From: G965247775 sp965247775
GTDB lineage: Bacteria; Chloroflexota; Dehalococcoidia; Bin125
Assembly (NCBI GenBank): GCA_965247775.1
Contig: OZ252031.1
Location: 2,666,001-2,730,000 of the forward strand
DNA: 64,000 nt
Reading direction: 5' to 3'
This document shows positions 7,175 to 14,767 of this stretch, piece by piece; within the stretch, counting starts at the first letter, position 1, and every line of letters begins with the position of its first letter. Both the position numbers and the translations under genes were made by a program. The notes under the pieces were generated by a model that saw nothing but the letters and a program-made list of their open reading frames with translations, had not been told where the DNA came from and did no database searches.

Positions 7175-8938
7175 CTAGACGGCGCACTCGCCCTCGCCCA
7201 TCTCGTCCAGGCTGAAGAGCTTGTTCGCGCCGTGGTCGACGAACATGAGCGGGTCCTGGCTGAACTTGGGGGCCGTGGCCAGGGGCGCCAGGACGCCGCG
7301 GAAATGCGGCAAGCCGCGGCGGACTGCGTAGTCGCGGAAGATTTCGCCGTCGGTGCGGGCGCCCTTGTAGTCGTCGATGAGGACGTCGACGGCCTGGGCG
7401 ATGCGCTTGGCCGGCACCTTGCCGACGATGCGGGCGACGGCGGCGCCGTCGATGTCCGTGCCGCCGCCGACGAGCACGTTGAAGGAGGGGACCAAGCGAC
7501 CGTCGGCGTGCATGGAAGCGCCGTGGAAGCCGATGTCGGCCATGTGGTGGTGGCCGCAGGAGTTGGGGCAGCCGCTGATCTTGATGCGCATGCGCTCCAC
7601 GAGGGCGTCTTCGCGGCCGCGCGCGCTGATGCTGTCGCGGAGCACGCCGGCGAGGCCCTTGGAGGAGGTGATACCAAGGGCGCAGGTGTCGGCGCCGGGG
7701 CAGGCCATGATGTCGGCGAGTTGGTGCGCGCCGGGATCGTTGAGGTCCAGCTCCCCGAGGCGGGTGTAGAGATCGGCGAGGTCCTGTTGGCGCACCCAGC
7801 GGAAGATGAGCGCCTGCTGGGCGGTGATACGCAGGGTACCGTTGGAGAACTCGCGGCTGAGGGCGGCGAGGCCGCGCAGCTGCGCCACGGTGAGGTCGCC
7901 GAGCGGCACAGTGACGTAGGCGGCGGAGAAGCCGTCCTGCGATTGCGGCACGAGGTTGGTGCGCTTCCACTCGGCGAAGGCGGGGGCGTCGAGTTCCGTG
8001 GCCTGGACCAGACGGAGGGCGGTGGTGGGAGCGGATTCCTCCAGGGCCATGAACTCGGCGGGGCGGCGGAAGTGGGGATCGGCGGCGGGCGGCAACTGGG
8101 CCAGCGCCTCCTTGACCTGGAGACGGAACTGCTCGATGCCCACCTGCTTGATGTAGAACTTGATCCGCGCCTTGTTGCGGTTCTTGCGCGGCCCGTTGGC
8201 GTTGAAGACCGTGAGGACCGCCTCGGTGACGCGGCAGACCTCATCGGCGGGGAGGAACTCCTGCAGGGTCTGCGCCAGGTGCGGGGCAGCGCCCAGCCCG
8301 CCGCCGACCACCACCTTGAAGCCGCGCTCGCCGTCGCGGAGCCGGGCGACGAAGCCGATGTCGTGCATGGGGACGAGACCGAAGTCGTGGTCGCTGGCGG
8401 AGAAGGCGGGCTTGAACTTGCGCGGCAGCTGCTGGCAGACGTCGAGGCGCAGGCAGTGGGCGGAGACGGCCTGGGCGTAGGGAGTGACGTCGAAGGCTTC
8501 GTCGGGGCCGACGCCGGAGAGGTGGTCGCCGGTGACGTTGCGGACGGTGTTGCCGCAGGCCTCGCGCGTGGTGAGGCCGACCGAAGCCAGCAGGCGCATG
8601 ACGCTGGGGGTGGCGTCCAGGGGGATGAAGTGCATCTGCAGGTCTTGACGGGTGGTGAGGTGGCCGACCTGTCGGGGCGCGTAACGCTCGGCGATGGTGG
8701 CCAGCATCTCCACTTGATCGGCGTGGAGGCCGCCGTACGGGATCTTGACGCGGACCATGTGCACGTCGGCCTGGCGCTGGCCGTAGATGCCGTGCTGGAG
8801 GCGGAAGAGGCGGAACTCGAGGGGGTCGATCTCGTCGCGCTGGAAGCGGCGGACGTGGGCCTCGTAGTCGCGGATTTCGGCCTCGATCTCCTCGGGGAGG
8901 TCGAAGTCCGTGCGTGGGTCGATCTCGATGGTGGTCAT
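7175..8938 (-). CDS. Ferredoxin-type sulfite (or nitrite) reductase, siroheme/4Fe-4S
   Basis: A 587-residue single-polypeptide siroheme reductase (NirA/SirA class) for the six-electron reduction of sulfite to sulfide. The cluster cysteines are visible as C-P-G-A-D-T-C and, further on, C-P-N-S-C followed by GHHHMADIGFHG. The two ferredoxin-like half-domains are present (HLTTRQDLQMHFI near residue 92, NGTLRITAQQALIF near residue 363). ATG 8938 follows AAGGGGA at good spacing; upstream in-frame codons are not protein-like. Location beside the cysteine genes favours sulfite over nitrite. It probably leads its own transcript from the promoter at 9010-9037. Confidence 0.93.
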   Translation of the reverse strand: MTTIEIDPRTDFDLPEEIEAEIRDYEAHVRRFQRDEIDPLEFRLFRLQHGIYGQRQADVHMVRVKIPYGGLHADQVEMLATIAERYAPRQVGHLTTRQDLQMHFIPLDATPSVMRLLASVGLTTREACGNTVRNVTGDHLSGVGPDEAFDVTPYAQAVSAHCLRLDVCQQLPRKFKPAFSASDHDFGLVPMHDIGFVARLRDGERGFKVVVGGGLGAAPHLAQTLQEFLPADEVCRVTEAVLTVFNANGPRKNRNKARIKFYIKQVGIEQFRLQVKEALAQLPPAADPHFRRPAEFMALEESAPTTALRLVQATELDAPAFAEWKRTNLVPQSQDGFSAAYVTVPLGDLTVAQLRGLAALSREFSNGTLRITAQQALIFRWVRQQDLADLYTRLGELDLNDPGAHQLADIMACPGADTCALGITSSKGLAGVLRDSISARGREDALVERMRIKISGCPNSCGHHHMADIGFHGASMHADGRLVPSFNVLVGGGTDIDGAAVARIVGKVPAKRIAQAVDVLIDDYKGARTDGEIFRDYAVRRGLPHFRGVLAPLATAPKFSQDPLMFVDHGANKLFSLDEMGEGECAV

Positions 8939-9009
8939 GGGGGTCCCCTTCCCCGGAGCCGGGCGCGCCGGGAGGCTGCGCCCTCGCGGATGGCGAGCCC
9001 GGTGCAGAA

Positions 9010-9037
9010 ATAGTACTGAGCCCACCAGCATTATCAA
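9010..9037 (-). promoter_or_regulatory. Promoter of the sulfite reductase gene
   Basis: On the minus strand TTGATA (9032-9037), a 16-bp spacer and TACTAT (9010-9015) make a good vegetative promoter. The predicted start near 9003 gives a leader of about 65 nt before the ATG at 8938. The rest of the 185-bp gap up to 9124 shows nothing else that I recognise. Confidence 0.65.
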
Positions 9038-9123
9038 GATTCTCGGCAACCCCCACGCCGTCGGCGATGGCGGCCTTGGTGGGGCTGTTCCAGCTGCACG
9101 AGGCGGGGATCGGCGCAGGGGCC

Positions 9124-9399
9124 TCAGCGCGCGGAGCGATCCGGTTCCGCAGCGAGGGCCCGCGTCAGCGCGGCGCGGAGCATGGGAGCGTCGAAGGGGG
9201 CGGCGATGAGTTCGCGGCCGCGCAGGGCGACGACGGGCACGCGGTCGCCGTAGCGCCGTCGCAGCGCGGGGTCGGCGTCGATGTCGATGGTGCGGAGGGC
9301 GAGGCCGAAGGCGGGCGACAGGGCCTGGAGCTGTTGGGCCGCCTGCTCGCAGAGGTGGCAGTCGTTGCGGCTGTAGAGGGTGACGGCGGGCGGGGTCAT
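9124..9399 (-). CDS. Glutaredoxin-like small thiol protein (DUF836 type)
   Basis: A 91-residue thioredoxin-fold protein with the redox motif C14-H-L-C17 after the first strand (VTLYSRNDC), and the cis-proline region DRVPVVAL. It resembles the glutaredoxin-like DUF836 family, whose members reduce disulfides or serve as small redox partners. It is the last gene of the lgt/resB run, 18 nt after lgt. A cytosolic location is expected because there is no signal peptide. Confidence 0.85.
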   Translation of the reverse strand: MTPPAVTLYSRNDCHLCEQAAQQLQALSPAFGLALRTIDIDADPALRRRYGDRVPVVALRGRELIAAPFDAPMLRAALTRALAAEPDRSAR

Positions 9400-9417
9400 G
9401 ATCGCTCCGGGCCGCGC

Positions 9418-10467
9418 TCAGCCGGGTGGGTCGCGGCGCTTGCGCGCGCGGAGACCGCCGGGCCCGGCCTTGGCGGCGCGGGTGCGGCGGCCGCTGCGAC
9501 GGGAGGAGCCGGCGGAGTCGGCGGCGGCCGGCCGGCCCTGGCGGCGCTCGCGGGCCTCGTCGCGGCGCAATTGGCGCTGCAGTTCGACGGGTTCAGGGCG
9601 CGTCGGCGGATTGCGGTGAAGGAAGAGGGCCATGATCAGCGCGCCGAGCGCCGTGAGGATGGCCAGCAGTTGGGGCACGGAGAGATCGCCGACCACGGTC
9701 TGCTCATCGGTGCGGAGGAGGGCCAGCAGGCCGCGCACCGCGGCGTAGCTGACGACGTAGAAGACGAAGCCCCAGCCAGGGAGCAAGCGCGTGCGGCGGA
9801 GGAGGAGGAGCCCGCCGAGGATCATGAAGTCCAGGAGCAGCTCGTAGCCGCCGGCGACGGGATGGACGGGGACGGGGGATTCGGCGAGGGCGCCCACCTG
9901 GCCGCGGACCCAGGTGCTGGAGGTGGGGATGGCGCCATCGACGATCTGGGCCCAGGGGCCCTCCGTGTCGGGGTTGGTGTAGCGGAAGGCCCAGGGGAGG
10001 CTGGTGGCGCTGGCGAAGTGCTCGCCGTTGATGAAGTCGCCGATGCGGCCCACGGCTTGGCCCAAGATCATGCCAGGGGCGGCGACGTCCAGGGCGAGCC
10101 AGCGGGGAAACGCCGGCTTGAAGATCACGAGGTAGGTGAAGCCGCCGATGACGCCGCCGATCATGGCGCCGTAGACAGAGATGCCGCCATCGGTGAGGGC
10201 GAAGATGTCGCCGACGTCCTGGATCTGATCGGTGTGCTCGAAGACCCAGAGGGCGCGGGCGCCGACGATGCCGGAGGGGACGGCGACGAGGGCGATGGTG
10301 AAAGCGTCGTCCTCGGGCAGGCCGGCGCGGCGCGCCAAGCGGACCGAGAGCCAGACGCCGAGGGCGATGCCGACGGCGGCGAAGAAGCCGTGCCAGGTGA
10401 GGCTGAAGCCGCCCTCGAAGATTGCGGGGTCGATGTTGATGTTGATCGCGGCGACGAGATCGATCAT
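9418..10467 (-). CDS. lgt: Prolipoprotein diacylglyceryl transferase
   Basis: Transfers diacylglycerol to the lipobox cysteine of prelipoproteins at the membrane. 349 residues with several hydrophobic segments and the Lgt signatures GGISVYGAMIGG near residue 93 and GQAVGRIGDFINGEHFA near residue 136, whose Arg and Asn are functionally important. About 60 residues at the C-terminus form a basic, low-complexity cytoplasmic tail absent from the core family. Its ATG at 10467 overlaps the resB stop by four bases. ModA, encoded in this window, has a lipobox and is a likely substrate. Confidence 0.95.
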   Translation of the reverse strand: MIDLVAAININIDPAIFEGGFSLTWHGFFAAVGIALGVWLSVRLARRAGLPEDDAFTIALVAVPSGIVGARALWVFEHTDQIQDVGDIFALTDGGISVYGAMIGGVIGGFTYLVIFKPAFPRWLALDVAAPGMILGQAVGRIGDFINGEHFASATSLPWAFRYTNPDTEGPWAQIVDGAIPTSSTWVRGQVGALAESPVPVHPVAGGYELLLDFMILGGLLLLRRTRLLPGWGFVFYVVSYAAVRGLLALLRTDEQTVVGDLSVPQLLAILTALGALIMALFLHRNPPTRPEPVELQRQLRRDEARERRQGRPAAADSAGSSRRSGRRTRAAKAGPGGLRARKRRDPPG

Positions 10468-12614
10468 GCGCCGTCCCAGGGTACGTCGTCATCATCCTCG
10501 TCGGGTTCCAGGCCGGGCACACCGAGGTCACGGGCGAGACGCAGGAAGTCGCGCCGCAGGTGCACGCCGTGGCCGGCCAGTCCGGCGAGGTGGGTGCGCT
10601 GCGGCGTGATCTTGGCCCAGACGCGGCGCCGGGGCACAAAGAAGGTGACGCCCAGGCCCAGGGAGCCGAGCACGATGGCGATCCAGAAGATGTTGCCGCC
10701 GGGATCGCGGCGGAGGTCGAGGCCGGTGAACTCGCGCGGGCCGAGGAAAGCGTATTCGTAGTCGCCGACGCCGGCGGTCTCGCCCTCGTTGAGATCGAAG
10801 CGGGGGGTGCCGCCGCCCAGGCCGAGGCCGAGACGGGCGGGGCGGCCGGCGTTGCGCCCGCTGACCGTGGCGCGGTCCAGTTCCACGCTCTCGCCGCCGT
10901 AGGCGTTGAACTCCTCGCGGGTGCGCGACTGGCCAAAGCGCTCGATGGCGACGACGGCGTCGCCGGAGGCGCCGGGCAGGTCCGGAACGAGGGCGAAGAA
11001 GACGGACTCCGCGCCGCCGTAGGTGAGTTCCACGGCGCCGATGATCTGGGACTCGCCGGGCGCGAGGCTGCCGTGGCTGGAGCGGTCCCGATCGCCCCCC
11101 ACGTATTCCAGCCGGGCGGAGCCGAGCAGGGTGGACTCGCCGGGCGCGAGGAGGCCGCGACGGGCCTCGTCGTCGCGGTCGAAGTAGAAGAAGCCGCGGC
11201 CGCCGGTTTCGTCGCCGACCGTGAGGAGGCTGCCGTCGGGCAGGGGCAACAGACCGAGGCGCTGCGTGACGCCGTCGGCGAGGGCGGTGTCTTGCAGCGG
11301 AATCACGGCGTCCAGCAGGATGTCGCCGCTGGCGTCGTCGCTGAGGCGGACGCGGGGGGCGGGGGGCGGGGGGAGGCCGATGCGCAGGGCGGCGCGGTCG
11401 AGGCCGGCGGCCTGGGGGGACCCGGCGGCGATTGGCAGCAGGGCGTAGTGGAAGCGGATGTCCTCACCGTCCGCGCGGGGCACGAGCGCCAGGGCGACGC
11501 TGATGTCCGCTCCCAGGGGGATCAACTCGTAGGCGCCGCCCTCGACGTCCACGAGGGGTTGTGCCAGTTGCACCACCTCGTCGGCGAAGACGGCGCCGTC
11601 GGCCGCGGTGGCGGTGGTGATGCGCGGCCCGAAGAACTGCTCCTGCAGCATCAGGGTCTCGGAGTAGATCAGCTGGCCGCTGGCGGCCTCGCGGACCTGG
11701 AGAGCGGCGCCATGCTCCCAGTAGGCGGCCTGGTGCAGGCGGAAGCCCGCGGCCTCCAGGGGCCCGTTGACGGTGACCTGGCCGGCGGCGATCTCCTCGC
11801 CGCGGCTGGTGACGCGGACGAGACTGCGAAAGTCGAGGGCTTGGCCGTCGTCGTTGAAGCGGGCGGTGGCGTCGTCGACGATGACCTGGACCTGCTGGCG
11901 GTCGTCGCCGGTGGCGAAGAGGGGGCGGCTCTCGCCCTCGCCCAGCCAGAACTGGATTTCCTCGCCGCCGACCTTGGTGGTGAGGGCGCCCAGCACCAGG
12001 AGGATCAGAGCCAGGTGGGTGACGAAGGTGGCCAGTTGGGCCCACTGGAAGCGGTCGGCGAAGACGTAGGTGGCGCCGTCGCGCTGCTCCACGTCCACGT
12101 GGTAGCGGCGGCGGCGGAGTTCCGTCGCCAGGGCGGCGGCGGCGTCCGGCGGGGTGGCGAAGTCGAGGCGGTGGCGAGCGCGCTGGAAGTAGGCGTCGTT
12201 GACGCGGCGCTGGGGGCGGCGGACGGTTCGCCAGATGGGCGGGAAGCGGCTGATGGTGCAGGTAGTGATGGCGAGGGCGAGGACGACGACGAGGGCCCAC
12301 CAGTAGGGCTGGTTGAAGAGGTTGAAGATGCCGCCGTTGGTCTCGTAGAGCCAGGGGAAATCAGCGAGGACGGCGGTGAAGGCGCCCCAAGTCCCGCGCT
12401 GCGCCTCGACATGCTGCTCGACGAGAGCGGGGCTGCCGCTGAACTGGGGAGGGACCTGGGGGATGATGACGCCGGCGAGCGCAAAGAGGGCCAAAAGCAG
12501 GATCAAGCCGATCGCCACGCGCACCGAGGTGAGCCAGCGCCAGAGCAGGTAGACGGGATCCGGCAGGTCAACGCGACCGGCCCGGCCCGCGCTCCCCGAC
12601 TCCAAAGTGGCCAT
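10464..12614 (-). CDS. ResB-like cytochrome c biogenesis protein (system II)
   Basis: A 716-residue ResB/Ccs1-family protein for heme delivery and cytochrome c maturation outside the membrane. It shows the family opening, a membrane segment after LWRWLTSVRVAIGLILLL, then IIPQVPP and a large extracytoplasmic domain; further membrane segments lie at about residues 105-120 and 195-213 and near the C-terminus (NIFWIAIVLGSLGLGVTFFVP). The partner ResC/CcsA is not in the window. The organism does make c-type cytochromes: one with a CNACH heme site is encoded at 44692-45258. The C-terminal 45 residues are charged and end in an acidic cluster. It overlaps lgt by four bases. Confidence 0.88.
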   Translation of the reverse strand: MATLESGSAGRAGRVDLPDPVYLLWRWLTSVRVAIGLILLLALFALAGVIIPQVPPQFSGSPALVEQHVEAQRGTWGAFTAVLADFPWLYETNGGIFNLFNQPYWWALVVVLALAITTCTISRFPPIWRTVRRPQRRVNDAYFQRARHRLDFATPPDAAAALATELRRRRYHVDVEQRDGATYVFADRFQWAQLATFVTHLALILLVLGALTTKVGGEEIQFWLGEGESRPLFATGDDRQQVQVIVDDATARFNDDGQALDFRSLVRVTSRGEEIAAGQVTVNGPLEAAGFRLHQAAYWEHGAALQVREAASGQLIYSETLMLQEQFFGPRITTATAADGAVFADEVVQLAQPLVDVEGGAYELIPLGADISVALALVPRADGEDIRFHYALLPIAAGSPQAAGLDRAALRIGLPPPPAPRVRLSDDASGDILLDAVIPLQDTALADGVTQRLGLLPLPDGSLLTVGDETGGRGFFYFDRDDEARRGLLAPGESTLLGSARLEYVGGDRDRSSHGSLAPGESQIIGAVELTYGGAESVFFALVPDLPGASGDAVVAIERFGQSRTREEFNAYGGESVELDRATVSGRNAGRPARLGLGLGGGTPRFDLNEGETAGVGDYEYAFLGPREFTGLDLRRDPGGNIFWIAIVLGSLGLGVTFFVPRRRVWAKITPQRTHLAGLAGHGVHLRRDFLRLARDLGVPGLEPDEDDDDVPWDGA

Positions 12615-12719
12615 GGGCCTCCGACCCGACGCGCTCCGTCCGCCGCGTCGCCGCCTGCCGTGTCGCGGCGGGGGCAGGGTATCGGATCGGGGTTGGGGGA
12701 TCGCCCGGGCAGCGCGCGG

Positions 12720-13781
12720 TCAGGGCCCGGCGGCGGCGCTGTCGTCGAGACCGAAGGCCTCCAGGTAGAGCAGGCGCGCCTCCGCCAACGCCAGCCCTTG
12801 CCCCAGGTAGCCGTCGCCGACGCGGATCTCGAAGTGCCCGTGGATGTCCGTGCCGGGGGCCTGGAAGCTTTCGGGGGTACCGGACTCGCCGGCGAAGGCG
12901 ATGATCTCGCCCGCTTGCACGGTGCGCCCGACCTCGATGCCGGCGGCGATGGCGCTGAGGTGCGCGTAGCGGGTGACGATGCCGCCGCCATGGTCGATCT
13001 CGACTTGGCGGCCGCGGAACATGTCCAGGATCGCCTCGCCCTGGAAGCCGGCGGCCGCGGCGGCGGCGGAGTCGGCCTGGGTGAGATCCTGGTAGGCCCA
13101 GTTGGCCCGGACGACGACGCCCGCCTTGGCGGCGAAGATGGGCGTTGCGGTGTCGACGGTGAGGCCGGGGCAGCCGCCGACGTCCTCGCTGTAGATGTCC
13201 ATGCCCTCGTGGGTGCCGTTGCGGTAGGTACGCCGGGCGCCCGGCAAGAGGAGTTCCGACTCGGGGACGCAGCCGCCCTCGACGGGCAGGACGAAGCCAG
13301 TGAGGGGGGAGGCAGGGACGGCGGGCAGGGGCGGCTCGGACGTCGCGGGGGCGAGGGCGTCCGCGGCGGGCGGCGCCAGGACGGCTGTTTCCGCGCTGCC
13401 GGGCGGGGCCGGGGGCTCTGGTGCTGTGGCGTCCGATGCCGCGTCCGCTGGGGCGGCTTGCGCGGCGGGCGGCGGCGGGGGAGCGGTTGCGGCGGGCTGG
13501 GCGAGAGCGGCGGCCACCGAGTCGTCCGCGTCGCCGCCGTTGAGCGCGAGGGCCAACGCCGCCGCCAGCGCGAAGATCAGGACGGCCGAAAGGACCCAGA
13601 GGCCGGTGGGGCCGGGCAGGCGCGAGCGGGTGGCGCGGCGGGCCTCTTCCAGGGGCGCGCTGGGGTCGTTGATGGTGTGGGGGCGCGAAGGGGTGTGGTC
13701 GAGGGAGGCGGGCGAGGTACGCGAGGCCGGCTCGGGGAGCGGGGCGGCGTCCCCGCCGGAGGGCGGCTCAGGCGAAGTGAT
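12720..13781 (-). CDS. M23-family peptidoglycan metallopeptidase, membrane-anchored, non-canonical start
   Basis: The C-terminal half is a LytM/M23 endopeptidase with THEGMD, RYAHLS and the final H-G-H-F motif. Going upstream, the open frame encodes a single membrane anchor (LWVLSAVLIFALAAALALA) preceded by a proline- and charge-rich cytoplasmic segment. The first canonical start, TTG at 13556, would cut the anchor in half. A strong GGAGGAG sits 7 nt before an ATC at 13781, so ATC may be the real start, giving 353 residues. After the anchor comes an Ala/Pro-rich linker of about 70 residues. Protein identity is sure; the start is not. Confidence 0.83.
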   Translation of the reverse strand: MTSPEPPSGGDAAPLPEPASRTSPASLDHTPSRPHTINDPSAPLEEARRATRSRLPGPTGLWVLSAVLIFALAAALALALNGGDADDSVAAALAQPAATAPPPPPAAQAAPADAASDATAPEPPAPPGSAETAVLAPPAADALAPATSEPPLPAVPASPLTGFVLPVEGGCVPESELLLPGARRTYRNGTHEGMDIYSEDVGGCPGLTVDTATPIFAAKAGVVVRANWAYQDLTQADSAAAAAAGFQGEAILDMFRGRQVEIDHGGGIVTRYAHLSAIAAGIEVGRTVQAGEIIAFAGESGTPESFQAPGTDIHGHFEIRVGDGYLGQGLALAEARLLYLEAFGLDDSAAAGP

Positions 13782-13785
13782 AGCG

Positions 13786-13911
13786 CTACTCCTCCAGCGG
13801 CGCGATCAGGCGCGCGACCCCATCCCGCGCGGCCGAGGCGGAGCGGATCGTGGTGGCGCAGCCATCGCGGGAGATGCCGGGGGCGGGTCGCTCGAAGATG
13901 GTGCTGCTCAT
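13786..13911 (-). CDS. Possible 41-residue protein
   Basis: An ATG frame of 41 codons between gatD and the M23 gene, on the same strand. Its last two glutamate codons and stop (GAG GAG TAG) form the Shine-Dalgarno of the next gene, which would couple their translation. A weak GAGAGCGAG precedes the ATG. The peptide has one cysteine, no membrane segment and no family that I recognise. Confidence 0.35.
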   Translation of the reverse strand: MSSTIFERPAPGISRDGCATTIRSASAARDGVARLIAPLEE

Positions 13912-13972
13912 GGCTCGCTCTCGCCCAGCTTACCGGGGCAGGGCGAGCGGGCCCAGCCTCCGGGGGCGCGGT

Positions 13973-14767
13973 TCAGCGCCGCAGGCCCGCATGGAGCGCC
14001 TCCGCGTGAGCGCGGCTCTCCCAGCGATCATCGAGGGGCGGGAGGTCGGCGCTGTCCCCGCGGCGGGCGATGGCGAGCGCGATGAGGCGGTCGGCGAGGC
14101 GCGGATTCTTGGGCAGCAGCGCCCCGTGCAGGTAGGTGCCGAAGGCATTGCGGGCGCGGGCGCCCTCGGTGCCGTCGCCGCCGTTGTTGCCGAATCCGGA
14201 GACGACCGTGGCCAGCGGCGTCGCGCCGTCATTGAGGTACGTGCGGCCGCCGTGATTCTCGAAGCCGACGAGGGTGTCGTCCTCCCAGAGCGCCACGACG
14301 TTGCCGACGCAGCGATCGAAGGTGGGGCCGGGATGCGAGGAGACCATATCGAAGACGGCGACGCCGTCCAGGACCTCGCCGTCGATGTCGCGATAGGTGG
14401 CGCCGAACATCTGATAGCCGCCGCAGACGGCGAGGATCACGCCGTCCGCGTCGCGGTAGTCGCGCAGGGCGGCGGCGCGGCCCTGCAGATCCTTGCCGAT
14501 GCGGCGCTGCTCGCGATCCTGGCCGCCGCCGATGAAGACGACATCGGTGTCCTGAGGGTTCCAGGGGTCGCCGATCTCAACCGCCTCCACGTCCAGGGCG
14601 ATGCCCCGGGCGGCGCAACGGCGGCGCAGGGCCATGATGTTGCCACGATCGCCGTAGAGGTTCATCAGCGAGGGGTAAAGATGGGAGAGGCGCAGGCGCC
14701 GGGCCGGCGGGGCCGGCCCGGCGGCGGGTGCGTCCCGCGGGGCTTGCGGGCGCGTCTCGCCGGACAT
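13973..14767 (-). CDS. gatD: GatD-like glutamine amidotransferase, lipid II isoglutaminyl synthase subunit
   Basis: A 264-residue CobB/CobQ-like class I glutaminase. It supplies ammonia to MurT to amidate the alpha-carboxylate of D-glutamate in lipid II. The nucleophile is in LAVCGGYQMFG near residue 115 and the catalytic histidine in GTYLHGALL near residue 215; FIGGGQDREQ is the family's N-terminal signature. The first 25 residues are an Ala/Pro-rich extension. Its ATG overlaps the murT stop by one base (TGATG), so the two subunits are translationally coupled. Confidence 0.93.
   Translation of the reverse strand: MSGETRPQAPRDAPAAGPAPPARRLRLSHLYPSLMNLYGDRGNIMALRRRCAARGIALDVEAVEIGDPWNPQDTDVVFIGGGQDREQRRIGKDLQGRAAALRDYRDADGVILAVCGGYQMFGATYRDIDGEVLDGVAVFDMVSSHPGPTFDRCVGNVVALWEDDTLVGFENHGGRTYLNDGATPLATVVSGFGNNGGDGTEGARARNAFGTYLHGALLPKNPRLADRLIALAIARRGDSADLPPLDDRWESRAHAEALHAGLRR

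Noticed and set aside
10560..14009. A very long plus-strand open frame of about 1149 codons
   Set aside because: It is antisense to resB and the M23 gene, which show clear family motifs. Its composition (Gly, Ala, Asp, Glu, Val runs) is typical of a shadow frame in high-GC DNA.
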